Shown one piece after another: positions 46,571 to 59,700 of a stretch of DNA of 64,000 bases (the first letter of the stretch is position 1; every line of letters starts with the position of its first letter). The stretch comes from Fulvia fulva (Eukaryota; Ascomycota; Dothideomycetes; Mycosphaerellales; Mycosphaerellaceae). Both the position numbers and the translations under genes were made by a program. The stretch is taken from the NCBI RefSeq assembly GCF_020509005.1, contig NC_063024.1, forward strand, positions 1,798,001 to 1,862,000. Direction: 5' to 3'. The notes under the pieces were generated by a model. That model ran no database searches and was not told where the DNA came from. It was given only the letters and a program-made list of their open reading frames with translations.

Positions 46571-48810
46571 CTCCTACTTATCTCGTATAGAAGGTTATAG
46601 TCTACTCACTTCCTATTAATAGTACTTAGACCTTTTTATGATAGGTTAAGCTAGCTTATAAACCTCTAGAAGTGTAGACTAGTCTTTAGTTTTGTAAACC
46701 CATCTGTAACTATCTTAGAGGTTGGGGTATACTTAATAGCAATAAGCCTCCTCTACTAAAGTTTCCTAATAGCGTTATAGGCAATGTCAATGTGCTTCGA
46801 CTTGTTATAAACATATACATCTTTTACTAGGGTGAGGGCAGCTTAATTGTCACCTCTTAATTAGACTAGTCTCAAATTTGATATAGTCTCCTAGTTTCTA
46901 GTGATTCTTAGTTGATAGGAACAGTCTCCTACTAACTCTAGACAATCCATTTCTCTTAGCAGTGAAGCTAGGAATTAGGACTGCTTCGTATATACATTTA
47001 TAGCTATATATTTAGCCTCTATTATAGATGTTGCTACAGACTTTTGCTTCTTGCTTATCCAAGACACTGGTGCCCTACAGAGGAAGAAGACATACCTAAG
47101 GATTGAGACTCTGTCTGCTTTGTCTATTACATAATTAGAATTATAGTATCTAATAAGGTGTCCTTTTCTAGACTTTAAGAATTGAAGTCCTAGATCAGGG
47201 TATGATCTTAGGTACCTAGTGATCTTCTTCAAAGCCTTTATATAGTAGGTGGATAGGTCACTTACAAATGAGCTCATCCTTCCTAGGGCAAAAGCAATGT
47301 CTAGCCTTGTGATTATTACTAGCTATATCTAAGTACTATTGATACTCTAGTACTCTGCCTTGTTACACCTCTTATCTATATGGCTTGAAGGTTTGAGGGC
47401 CTTATAGCTGTCTATAGGTGAGTATGTAGGTGCTGCCTTCTTATAGTTCATTCCTATCTTAGCTAGGCTGTCCCTAATAAAGTGTCCTTGGTCAAGTTTT
47501 AGGATTCCTCTCTTCCTGTCCCTTATGACTCTTATACTAAGGATCTTTTTAGGTTCACCTAGATCTTTGATCTTGAAGATCTTGCTAAGTTCTCTTTTGA
47601 ACTAGAGAATATCTATTAACTTTAGTGTAGCAATTAGAATGTTATCTACATATATAAGGATTATGATCTACCTCTTCTTATAGATAAGTAGGCATAGATC
47701 CACTTCTGACTATATGAATCCAATCTCTCTAAGCTTTGACACATAGAGTTGATTCCAATCTCTAGCTACTTGCTTAAGTCTATACAAGCTTTTAAGGAGA
47801 ACACTATATTTAGTGGAAGCTCAACTCCTAGTAGTGGTAACATAAAGATGTCTTTATAGAGGGTGCTTTCTGTAAATGCATTGTTCACATTTACCTGGTG
47901 AAGATGAAGATCCTTCTTATACATAATAGCCATAAACACCCTAAGGGTGTCCTGTCTTACTATAGGTGCAAATGTCTCTATAAAGTCAACACCAAACTTC
48001 TATAAGAAGCCCCTTATAACTAGTCTAGCCTTGAACTTTTTAATAGCTCTACTAATGCTTCTCTTAATATCAAAGACCTATCTTAATATAACTAGATTTG
48101 CTCCTTTTAGTAGAACAGAATTTTCCTAGGTGTTGTTACTCTATAGAGTATCTAGTTCCTTTTAGATTGCTTCCTTCCAAAGATGTCCCTATTTCTTATT
48201 ATTTATAGCATCCTTATAGGATTTTGGAATTGGGACCTCTTACTTGTATATAATGGCTTCTATAGTTACTATAAAGGCCATTTCCTTAACTTCTTCTAGG
48301 AATTCGCTATCCTATAGTATTGAACTGTCTACTAATTATATAGCTATAAAGAAAGCTTAGTGATAAGTAGTAACGTTCTCTAAGAGGTCGTTTGCTTCTC
48401 CTACTATAGTAGTTAGTTTAGTCTTAGGGACTATAGATTTTAGGGCTTTCTATTTCATATTATAGCCCTTAAAATTATAGTCAGCCTTTCTCTTTCTAAG
48501 GGATGATTTAGGGACCGTTACTTATAACCTAGTAACGTCTATTTCCTAGGGATCTAGGGAGCTTATCTTAATTAGCTAATCGATTTTCTGAAATTCCCCT
48601 ACGTTCTTCGGAGGTTAGGGAAGTTATATAAACAGCTTTCTCGGCTAAGCGACTTTAGGGCTCCTAATTAGCTAATCTATTTCGGGGGTACTCTAATAGA
48701 CGCCTAAATAGTAGGTAGATTATCCTAAGGATACGTTCTTCCTCGGCCTTTCTAAGGGCTTCCTAGCTAGTATACTACTTAGTAGATTTAATATTAGAAC
48801 ATTAAGACCT
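46336..48810 (-). mobile_element. Inverted partial copy of Copia-A (Copia-B): LTR, RNase H, RT and end of integrase region
   Basis: Reverse-complement of Copia-A positions about 43,490-45,968. The 235-bp LTR is at 46,336-46,570, RNase H-like sequence at 46,975-47,277 (SSFVSDLSTYYIKALKKITR), RT near 47,600-48,130. It stops abruptly at 48,810, where the Gypsy-2 LTR begins. The junction falls in the middle of the pol frame and the missing half is expected on the other side of Gypsy-2, beyond this window. RIP-type stop codons are frequent. Confidence 0.9.
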
Positions 48811-49321
48811 TGTTACGGGACAGCCCTTTTTACGAACTGTCTTATAATATAGTATCGTCGGCCGTACGCCCGCGCGCTAGCGGCCGCTAGTACCCGCTAG
48901 CTCTATTTACGCGACTTTATCTTCTCGCGCTTCTCGCGCTCTCTTAGATAGCTCGCGTAACTATATATGTCTTTGCCCGACCCTATTATAGTACTCTCGC
49001 CCGTAATAGTTAGTTACGCCTACCTACGAGTAGAGAGCTAACCTCTACGTATAATACCGAGACCGTACGAGACAATACGATAGTACTAGACCGTAAGATT
49101 AATTCGCGATAATAGAGAACGCCGACGAGGCCTCTTAACGCCCTCTCCTACGACCTTTAAGTATACGACCTACCGCCGCTACTTAGCGATAGTAGTACCT
49201 ATATCGTACGCCCTCTATCTTAGCCGAGTTACTAACCGGAGACCCTTAGAACCTAGAACTTTAGAACTAGCTTAACTTAATCCTTAGCGATGGTATATAT
49301 CCGGACCGCGTAAGTAGGATA

Positions 49322-51170
49322 ACGTGCTTTACTACCGAGCGGGCCACTTTTACTAAGAACTGTACTACTTCTATAGATATAGCTATATAACTACTATTAT
49401 AGCGTATATTGTCTTTAAACGAGGCCAAACTGACCTTAGCTGTCCAGGCCACGAAACGCGACGCGACAATCACAAATCGACTTACTATAAAGGTATACGA
49501 CGCGTCTCGAACTACACTATAGTATCGATTAAATAGACGACCTCCTCGGGGTGACTACGAGCCTAATTCGAAGAAGCTTATAGAGCTAGAAGGAAGGGTG
49601 ATACTTAAGTATATACTCGAGCTAGATCTTAGAGTTTTCCCGCTATTAAAGGCTAGTGTACGAGTAATAGCCGATTCATTACTATAAGAGAAGGGTTTTA
49701 AGCCCGCTAGTCTTAATTAGACAGACAGGTTTATTAGGCGGTATCGTGAGCTAAAGGTTCGCATAACACGTAGATACGATCGTTAGCGAGCCCTAATAGA
49801 AGATCTAGACGTTATCGAGAGGTAGTTCTTACTTATACGTAATATAAAGGAGAAGTATAGCATCCTTAACTAGGACACCTATAACTTCGATAAGACAGGG
49901 TTTATAATAGGTATTATTACGTCTTAGAGCGTCGTTACGGGTTTAGAAAGGCGTAGTAGAAAGAGGAAGGTCGTTTAATAGGGCAATAGAGAATAGGCAA
50001 TAGTAATTAAGACTATCTATATAGACGGAATAGCGCTCCTACCCTACGTTATCTTTATAGGCAAACAGTACATTAGTACCTAGTACTAAGACGGTAACTT
50101 AGGTCTAGACTAGACAATCGGGCTAATAGAGAACGGCTAGACTAATAATAAGTTCGGTATACGGTAGCTAGAGCATTTCTAGAAGTATACTATAGCTCGT
50201 ACGACTAGGGTATAGAGACTACTTATTATCGATAGCTACGAGAGCTATAACTCGAAGGCATTCTAGAATCTATATAAGGAATATAAGATCTTGGCCCTAT
50301 ATATACTATCGTACGCCTCGTACTTACTCTAGCTATTAGATATAGGTTACTATTCGCCTTTAAAGAAGGTATACGGTACTTAGCTCTCGGGCTTAGTACG
50401 CTAGCGCATTACTTATATCGATAAAGTAGAGTTCCTACGCGCCTTCCGGGTAGCCTATGACGCTATATTTAGATAGGAGAATATCCTATCGAGCTTTAGA
50501 GGCGCTGGTTTGGTTCTATATAATCTATAGGTAGTAATAGACAAGCTTAATATTAAGCTACGTACGCTAACCCCTCTAGCTCCGGACTCTATCCCTTAGG
50601 AGTCGAAGACACTACGAACTATAAAAGAATTCGACTCTTAATCGACACTAGTAACGAACAAAATACGTGCCCGGGTAGGTTCATCGCTAAACTCGTTATA
50701 GGAAGGGGTATATTAGCTTATAAAAGGGAACAGAGAGATAGCGTATTAGATAGCTCTTATATAAAGCGAGATTAGTAAGCTACGTAAGTCTAACGAGGCC
50801 CTTATATAGCGAAAAGCACAAAAGCGTAAGTATATTCAGTCTAGAGGGTCTCTAACCTTCGATAAGGGGTTATAATTAATACCTCTAGAGGATACTAGGA
50901 GGTAGGAAGTGAGTAGAGAGTCGCTAGATAGTGTTCGGTTAGTACTAAGGCTACGACGCTATAAGCGATATAGCGAGTCGGAGTATAACGTACGTACTTA
51001 TTAAGTAGACTCGCTAGATAGCGAAGAATCTAAAGAGGAATTGTCCTCCTAGTAACGATTCTATAGGATGTCGTCGTGTTAAGATACCGTCGTAATGAAA
51101 GTAGAAGTAGTATAGTTCTTAGCAAAAGTGGCCCGCTCGGTAGTATAGCCCGCTCGGTAGTAAAGTACGT
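49322..51170 (+). mobile_element. Fot1/pogo-like copy 3, full length, 1,849 bp
   Basis: Flanked by TA (49,320-49,321 and 51,171-51,172). It contains the 733 bp missing from copies 1 and 2. Reading through RIP stops gives three DDE-type regions: NFDKTGF near 49,885, LLIIDSYESYN near 50,220 and LDIGYYSPLKKVYG near 50,335, the last a Tyr-bearing version of the usual LDVGCFxPLK motif. The left end has only one 17-bp subterminal unit while the right end has two. Transposase frame is broken by TAG/TAA, so it is inactive as read. Confidence 0.92.
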
Positions 51171-51182
51171 TATAGTATAAGT

Positions 51183-51590
51183 TGTTAAATAGGTATAATA
51201 TGTGTATATACGGAAGTCAGGACACGTAATAGGGAAGGAGGAAGGACTAATATAGTATACGAAGGTATATAGTAGAACGGTATTTAGTACTAAAGGTATC
51301 TTTACTATCGGTATAGAGACTACGTCTCTTATACCTATATAGAGGGATATTGCTCTAGTCCTAGTTCTGTTTCACTACGCCTTATCGGTTTTATCTATAT
51401 CTTATCCTATAACGGTAGTTCCTCCGACAGTCTCGTACTAACTAGCTAAGCGACTTTAGGTCCTCTAAGTCGCTCCTACTATTCGTACGGTATCTCGGTA
51501 GTATTACCGTACTATTATCTCGACTAGCTTAGTATATACTAAGTTAGTCTTAGTACCGTACGATATACCTACTAACCTATATTCGTAACA
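51183..51590 (-). repeat. Copia-C 3' LTR (left side)
   Basis: Plus strand begins TGTTAAATAGG and ends ATTCGTAACA. Retains terminal TG and CA. Confidence 0.92.
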
Positions 51591-54500
51591 CTCCTACTTA
51601 GGTCGTAAGGCGAGGAACGATTGTTCCTACTATACTAGCTATAGCTATCGTATAAAGGTCTAGAACTAGGGACCGGCTAGCGGTTTAGTCAAACTATCTA
51701 CTACTATCTCCTTAGTATAGTAGTACTCTACTTTAATCTTCCTCTACTACTAGAGGTACCTAATATAGTTATAGGTAATATGAATATACTTAGATCTTTC
51801 GTAGATATAGGCGTCCTTAACTAAGGTTAGAGCCGCCTAGTTATCCCCTATAAGGCGTACTAGTCTTAGTTCGTTAACGGTGCTCTTGTCTACTAGGACT
51901 ATTAGTTAGAAAGAGTAGTCTCCTACTAGCCCCGGGCAGTTTATCTCTCGGAGGATAGCTACTAGGAACTAGGATTATTTCGCGGCGGCGTTTATCGCTA
52001 TAAACTCAACCTCTATAGTAGAGGTTACTATAGACTTTTGCTTCTTACTTATCTAGGATATAGGCGTACCGTATACTAGCTAGATATGTCCTAGAATTGA
52101 GACCCTATCTACTTAATCTATCGCGTAGTTAGAGTCTAAGTATCTAGTTAGGGCACTACTACTACGTCTAAATATTAACCCTAGGCCGGGGAACGACCTT
52201 AGGTATCTCGAGACCTTCTTTAGTACTTTTATGTACCGCTTTATTAGATCCGCGACATATGTACTAGTTCTCCCGAGTAGGAAGGCTAGGTCCGGTCTCG
52301 TTATAGTTATTAGCTATATCTAGGTCCTATTGTCGCTCTAGTAGTTATCCTTACTATATCTCTCGTTGTTCGGGGCTATAGGACGGAGATTATCGTAACT
52401 ATCTATTAGCGAGAGTATTAGGCCTGCCTTTTCTTTTGCTATGTCTATTTTAGTAAGGGCCTTACGGATATAATAGCCCTAGTCGAGTTTTAGGGTACCG
52501 TTACGCCTAACCCGAGTAATCTTTAGTCCTAGTAGTTTCTCTAGTTCCCCGAGATCCTTAATCTTAAAGTATTACGCGAACTACTTCTTAAACTATTAGA
52601 TATCGGCTAACCTTAGTACTATAATAGGTATATCGTCTATATAGATAAGTAGTATAATGTCTCTCTTAGTATAAGTTAGGAGATATAGGTCTACCTCGGA
52701 CTAGTAGAATCCTATTTTAACTAACGTAGCGATATAGAGCTTATTCTAGTCTCTAGCTACCTACTTTAGGCCGTAGAGACTCCGGAGTACCTTAAGGACC
52801 GTGTTTAGTAGGGTTTCGACTCCTAGTAGGGGTTTTATATAGATGTCTTCGGCTAGGTAGCTTTAGGTAAACGTATTGTTAACGTCGACCTAGTATATCT
52901 CGAGATCCCGCTCGTAAAATACTACTATAAAGACCCTTAGGGTGTTATAGCGTACTATAGGTACGAATGTCTCTTCGAAGTTAACGCCGAATTTCTATAA
53001 AAACCCTCTTACGACAAGTCTTGCCTTAAGCTTTTCGATTACTTAGCTAATAAGTCTCTTTACGTTAAAGACCTACTTAGAGGTGACTATATTCGCCCCC
53101 CTTAGAGCGATAGCCGTTTCCTAGGTATTATTACTTAATAACGAGAGTAGCTCGGCATCGATAGCGTCCTTCTATAAGTAGCCCTATTTAGGATCCCCTA
53201 CCGTAGCCTTATATATCTTCGGGATAGGTACTTCCTATTAGTAGGCGATACCGGGTCCGAATATAGTAAAGGCGTATTCTTAGACTTCGTTAAATAGTTC
53301 CTCTACCGTAGCTATAAATATACGTTCGTCGGTATCGGTAAGTCTATTATTTACCTATACTAGTTAGTAGAACAAAGCTATTATAGCTTTATAGTACTTA
53401 GCCTTATAGTCCTAGTCCTAGCCGTAGTTATCGTTAGGATCCCTAGTCCTTTTCCTCCGGACGATTAGTTCCGGTAGCTCTAGGGTTTCCTCGATCTTCT
53501 TATAGTCCGCGATATTATCTAGTCTACCGGGAAGTTAGATATAGAGCGGTCTTAAGACAGTTAGTCCTTTATCCTTAGCTATAGCGGGTTCGGTCTCTAC
53601 GTAGGGAGCGGGGATTAGCTAGGTCGGTTCTTCTATAGAGGACTCGGCTACTTTAGTAGTAGAAAGTTAGGGTATTTTATACCCTATCTTACTTACGTTA
53701 CTCTCGTCGGGCCTAGGTATTATACTACCTAAGGATCGTAAGATTACTATCGGGGTATCCGCTAGTCGCTAAACTAGTAGTAGTCGCGAGACTACCGGTA
53801 GTCGACCGACTAGCCTTCGTTTAGGTGCCTTACTAGGTTAGTTCGTAAAGGAGATACCTAAATCTAGATCTCCCCCCTTCTCGTTTTCGAACTAATCTAC
53901 TTAGCTATACTGCCTAATAGCTCGTATATCTAGCTCCTAGAATAACTATTGCTTAGTCGATTAACCGTATCTAACGAAAATAGCTTCCTTACCCCGGTTT
54001 ATTAACTTATCCTATCGTAGCCCTTTTAGATATAATTTCGGTTCTACGTAAACTACTACCCTATAACCCTATACTCTTAGGTGATCTACCGTCGGCACTT
54101 TGCTAGTAAATGCTTCTTCCGGCGAAAGTTAGATACCGTTAAGTAACGGTCCGTTCGGTAGTAGGTTACGTATAACCGTCTATACCTCTAGCGCTTTAGG
54201 CTAGAATTCTACCGGTATCTCCGATTCCTCGAGTATTACGCGGATCGCGTTCTCCGATACCTAGATTAACCTTTCTACTACTCCGTTTTGTATAGAGTTA
54301 TAAGTATCCGTCGTATCGTATTAAACTCTCGATTCTTTCTCCTATTCTTTTAGAACTATTAGTAGCTTAGGTGTATTATTACTCCGTGCTACTCTTACGT
54401 AGTATTTAGATACTTTCTCTATAGTTAGCTGCTATTATCGTAGTGCTTACAGTGCGTCGGATTTGTTCTTAAGCTAGATCACCTACTTCTTTCTTAAGAA

Positions 54501-56350
54501 GTTATCTACGATCTCTAGCTAGTATTTAAGACCTAGCCTAGATGTCGTATTTTTAAAGGGTCTATAGATGTCGATAGATATAAGTGCAAGTCTTTCGTTC
54601 TTTCGTTCTATAATAGCGCCTTTAAACTTCCGTATATTCGCGATAGAGTATACCTTATAGTTATACTCGTCTAGGATAGGAATCGGGTCCTTCTTATTAC
54701 TTACCCTATAGACGTTCCGGAGCAATCCTTTACCTAGGTATACGAATCTTCTATACTAAAGCTCCTACTAATCCTTAGTAGTTACCGCGGCTAGAGCTTC
54801 CTCGTATAATATCTCCGGGGGCCTATTATCTACCTAGTTTAGGGAGTCGGATATCGAAGATACTACCGGTACCGCCCCTCGTAGTACTATTCGTACGATA
54901 GGCTTTCCGCTCTTATACTTAAGTATAAAGTTTAGAGGTTCGACATCGAATTACTTACTAAACTGCCTCTATAAAACTAGATTAACTCCGAGATTAGGAA
55001 TAAATAAGACTTTCTCTAGCGTAATTTGTTTCCCCGTTAGTCCTCCTATCGTTACTATTCTATTATAGAATGTATCTAGGTACCCTCTATCGACTTTAAT
55101 CACTTTCCTTCTCGCTAGTTTCCTAAGCGATCTGAATAGAGACTTATTATCAATTATATATAAGGAGGTATAGAAGTCTAGTAACTATTCGGAGGCGGGA
55201 AACTTGCCTTTTACTTCGGTAGTAGAATAGGCGACTTCGTCGTCGTATATTTCCTCGGTATCGCTTTCTCGTAAGGTATAGGCTCGTATTGCCTTTGCCT
55301 TTGTCTTATTATCGGATTGGCTCCTCCTATCCTTCTACTATTTCCTAGACTTCTTAAGGGCGTTTTAGGCCTTCTCTAGATCCCGGACTAGCTCTTCGTA
55401 GGACTTCTTCTCCGGTTACTTCTAGGTGTTCTTCTTTTTAATAAACTCCTTTACGGAATCTAGTTCCGGGCACGATATATCTAGGTAGTTACTATCGTAG
55501 ATAAAGTAGCCGTTCTTACCCCCTTGTCTCTAGGAGTATAGAGCGGTCTCGCCCTTACCCTCTTAGATCCGTAATTTGTAGGATTTAAGTAAGGTTATAG
55601 CGGATTCCTAGCCTAGGTTTAGCTAGGCTAGGATAGTGTCCCTAGTACTAGCGTAGACGTCCGGGAGGCTACTTAGTAGGTACTTAAACCTCCGGATAGG
55701 GTCCTTATAGTAGGTCTCTTTACTATCTATTTCGGCAATCTATATAGATAGGTTACCTAGATATATCTACCCTTATCTAATTGTCTAATCGTCCGGTAGC
55801 TTAAACAATACTAGCTGTTTTATAAGCGCTACTACGTATGCCTTATAGACCTTACTATACTTCTTCTATAGAAGTTTCTAGATTTCTTTCGTATCTCGTA
55901 TATCTAAGATTTCTTAGTTATCCTCCTCGGACAAATATACTAAGATAGTATATCTCGCTATACCGTTCGCCTTCGAAGTAATCTTAGGCGTAACGGATTC
56001 TAGGAGATTAGCCGACGAGTCGTCGATAACCTAGAATACCTCCCGGCTTTCGAGATAGTCTCGTAGTATAACGAACTAGCGCTTCTAGTTCTTAAGAGTA
56101 AGGGTAGGGCCGACCTTCCGGAGGTCCTCGTAACTCGTTAAGTCTTCTATAGCGAAGGTAGCCTTAGATATATAGCAAGCTCTACTTAGCTACGGTAGTT
56201 AGAATAAGCTTAGACTCCCCGAGTCTATTAGTAGCGTTCCGTATAGTAGACTCCCCGAGTCTATTAGTACGTTACCGTATAGATTCCGGGTATAGAGTAT
56301 AATACTCTACGTCGTACTTCCTTAGTATATCGATGTCCTATTAAGCAAAC

Positions 56351-56364
56351 CCGGGCTTATAACC
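56351..56364 (-). other. Copia-C primer-binding site
   Basis: On the minus strand GGTTATAAGCCCGG follows the 5' LTR: the Copia-A site GGTTATGAGCCC with one TG-to-TA change. Confidence 0.6.
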
Positions 56365-56772
56365 TATTAAATAGGTATAATATATATGTGTACGGAAGTT
56401 AGGACACGTAATAGGGAAGGAGGAAGGACTAATATAGTATACGAAGGTATATAGTAGGACGGTATTTAGTATTAAAGGTATCTTTACTATCGGTATAGAG
56501 ACTACGTCTCTTATACCTATATAGAGGGATATTACTCTAGTCCTAGTTCTGTTTTACTACGCCTTATCGGTTTTATCTATATCTTATCCTACGACGGTAG
56601 TTCCTCTAATAGTCTCGTACTAACTAGCTAAGCGACTTTAGGTCCTCTAAGTCGCTCCTACTATTCGTACGGTGTCTCGGTAGTATTGCCGTACTATTGT
56701 CTCGACTAGCTTAGTATATACTAAGTTAGTCTTAGTACCGTACAATATACCTACTAACCTATATTCGTAATA
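56365..56772 (-). repeat. Copia-C 5' LTR (right side)
   Basis: Same length as its partner but with both termini altered by RIP-type changes: TGTT reads TATT and AACA reads AATA. Confidence 0.92.
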
Positions 56773-56777
56773 TAAGT

Positions 56778-59700
56778 AAGGAAATAGAATAGATAGGGAT
56801 ATACCGCCGTTCGGTATAGGTAGGTCTACTCTCTCTTATCTTTATATACCCGATTCACAAATTCCTATAACTAATAATGCGCCTTAGTCTTTAATACGAC
56901 ACGAGGGTAGTAAGGTAGAGGGTAAGAAGCTAGTACGACTAGATATCGAAGATACTCGTCTCTTGTCTTACGAGGATAATAGTAAAGGCATCGACTTTAT
57001 ATAGTTTATTAATAGTATATCGCCTCCTCGTATAGACTAGATCGACTTCGACAATATAGACTTCGAGTACGATCTAATAAACTATAAGATCGCCGGTACC
57101 GAAGTATTTAAGAGGGTAGTTACCTTACGGCCTAATACTATATATCTTAAGGTTAAGAGTACTATAGATAGATACGCCTACTAGAAGGTTATACTCGACT
57201 ACTCCCGAGCCTAGGTACGACGCTATTGTAAGGAACGCTATCAAGTCGATACTAAACTCGCGAAGCTCTAAGAAGAATATAATATCGTCTTTAAAGACCG
57301 ATAGGATATAGCGACCGAGCAAGATAAGATATAAGCCGATACTATAATATATTAGACATCCTATAAAGATACTAAGGCCCGTATCTAGACACTATAAATA
57401 GCCTTAGACGACGCCGTAACTAAGGAATACTATAAGAAGATTACCGATAAGCTAGTAGGCCGTATTAATACTACTAATAGCTATCTCGAGTAAGTAGAGG
57501 ACGAAGTCGACTAACTTGAGGCTACGATTATATAGTAGGACACTAAGATCTCGTAACTTAAGATATAAGCCCGGCTTACCGCCTTACTAAGCGAGCGAGA
57601 CCGCCCGCTTACTTTCCCTAAGTAGTTACGACCCTAGTAATAGCCGTAGTAGTAAGAATAGTAGACTACTAGTCTAGAAGGATTCCTATAAGCCGGTACC
57701 TATCGTTCTTAGACTCTAGTAGGTAGCGGCTATCGGGCCCGTACCTATAACCGTACTACCCGCGCTAGTTCTCTCGTACCCTTAGTAGCCCGTACTAATA
57801 ATACTACGATATTCGCCGCCTAAACCGACTAACGTTTCCCCTATCCTAAAGAGTTTAATAACTTAGGCGAGCTCTCCTATATCGACTAGAAAGAGAGCTA
57901 TAAGGACTCTATCGCGGTACGATATACTATATAAACACCTTGCCTTAATATCTTTAACTACGTTAAGCGTTATACTCTCGGTACCCCTAGGGACATTATC
58001 TATACGGCTATCGAGAACGACAAATAGGTAAGCCTCGAGGATATATAGGACGAGTTAGACGATAACTTCGGTAAGAATCCTCGAGATATTAAGCTTAAGG
58101 CTAGACGCGACCTATACTAGCTAAAGTAGAAGTACGGCTAGGAGTTTAGTAAATATATCGTCGAATACCGCCGCCTTAGTGCTAAGGCCGGTAAGCCTAT
58201 AGTATCGTACGAGCTATAGATTAGCCTAAACGAGTTCTAGATAAAGAATATAGAGGACTACTAGCTTATAGACCCCGTTAGCCAGTTCATTCGTATCGCT
58301 AAAGATAAAGAAGAGGTATATAATACCGTAAAGAGTATATATAGTAAGAGGGATAAGGATAAGGACACCTAGTAAGACGGTAACGGGCGTCGTAGTAGTT
58401 AAGGGTAAGGCTAATAGGGCTTTAGACAATAGAGCGCTAGTATAGTACTACGAGCCGCGCCGCCTACTATAAATTATACGCTTACGGTCTCTACGCGTAG
58501 CTAGAACGCTAGCCCGGCTATACGCCTTATCCCCTAGCGTTATACTATACTACCTAAGCTTACCGACGAACTCCGCGACCGGCTACGCTAGTAAGGCCGC
58601 TACTTCCGCTATCGTAAACCTAGATATACCGGCCTCGACCCCGTATATATTCTTTATAACTCCCGCGGTAAGTAGCGTACTAGCGACGTCGACCGCGAGA
58701 TACCTATCGCTCTTAACGCTATAACCGACGCGCTAGCCCTCTAGATCGAAGTACTACCCGTTTAGGAAAATGCCTAGCTCCTTAGTACCGTCGCGCTAAA
58801 GGAGTATTATACGAATCTACGAATTATAAATACGAAGAATAAGACTACGAGATATATCCCTAAGAGGGAGAATACCTATATATAGTAATAGCTAAGGGTA
58901 ATACCTATACGCCTATATATATATATATATATAACTAACGTATAGAAAGTATATAGTATATACTAGTACTATAACTAGTATATTAGGTAGAAGAGCAAAC
59001 GTACTCACCCTCTCTAATACTAGCGCCTCCTCTAAGTTTATTAACCTAAGATTTGTTTACGTAAACAAAGTCCCTACCTTTAAGCTAGAAAGGCTAAGAC
59101 GCCTACGTATAGCTAACGGAGCGGCTATACGACTACTCGAAGTAGTACTAATAGACGTTACTATCGGTAGCTATACTAGTTAAGAGCTATACTACGTTAC
59201 TAACCTCGATAAGTACGACCTAGTACTAGGTATCTCCTAGCTCGAAGAACACGACCCTTCGTGTAGCTTTAAATATAAGACACTTAGCTTTAATAAGCAT
59301 ACCTACTACTAATATTATTACTAGAACGGCATGCCTTGTACGATTATAATAGAAGCCGATAATAGTAAGCCTAAGGCGTCGAAACTAGTATTACCCGAGC
59401 TAGAACCTAATATCTGTTTTATTAGCGCGGACGCCTATTATTGTATAGTAAAGCGAGCCTAGAAGCGATAGGACTAGCTAGACGCCGATAAGCTCTTCGT
59501 ACTATAGCCGGAGGATTTCGACGACGAGGAGCATACCTCTACCTTTACTATATTACTAGATAATTTAAAAATCTTTATAAATAAGAACAAGGTATAGGAC
59601 CTAAAGGCTAAGCTACCGCCCGAATATTACGACCTAGCCGACGCCTTTAGGTATAAGAGCGAGTTTAAGCTACCTAAGTATAGCCCGTCCGACTATACGA

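Larger units (their letters stand above)
51183..56772 (-). mobile_element. Complete Copia element of a second family (Copia-C), inverted, 5,590 bp
   Basis: 408-bp LTRs at 51,183-51,590 and 56,365-56,772 and a perfect TAAGT duplication (51,178-51,182 and 56,773-56,777). Minus-strand coding remnants: gag near 56,200-55,400, integrase near 54,725-54,000 (ALISIDIYRPF), RT near 53,050-52,600 (YIDDIPIIV), RNase H near 52,200-51,600. It lies 10 bp from the end of Fot copy 3. Dense RIP stops. The LTR sequence differs from Copia-A, so this is a separate family using the same priming site. Confidence 0.92.

Noticed and set aside
58226..58429. 67-codon hydrophobic minus frame
   Set aside because: Lies opposite the Gypsy-2 gag frame and is a product of TA-rich RIP sequence.
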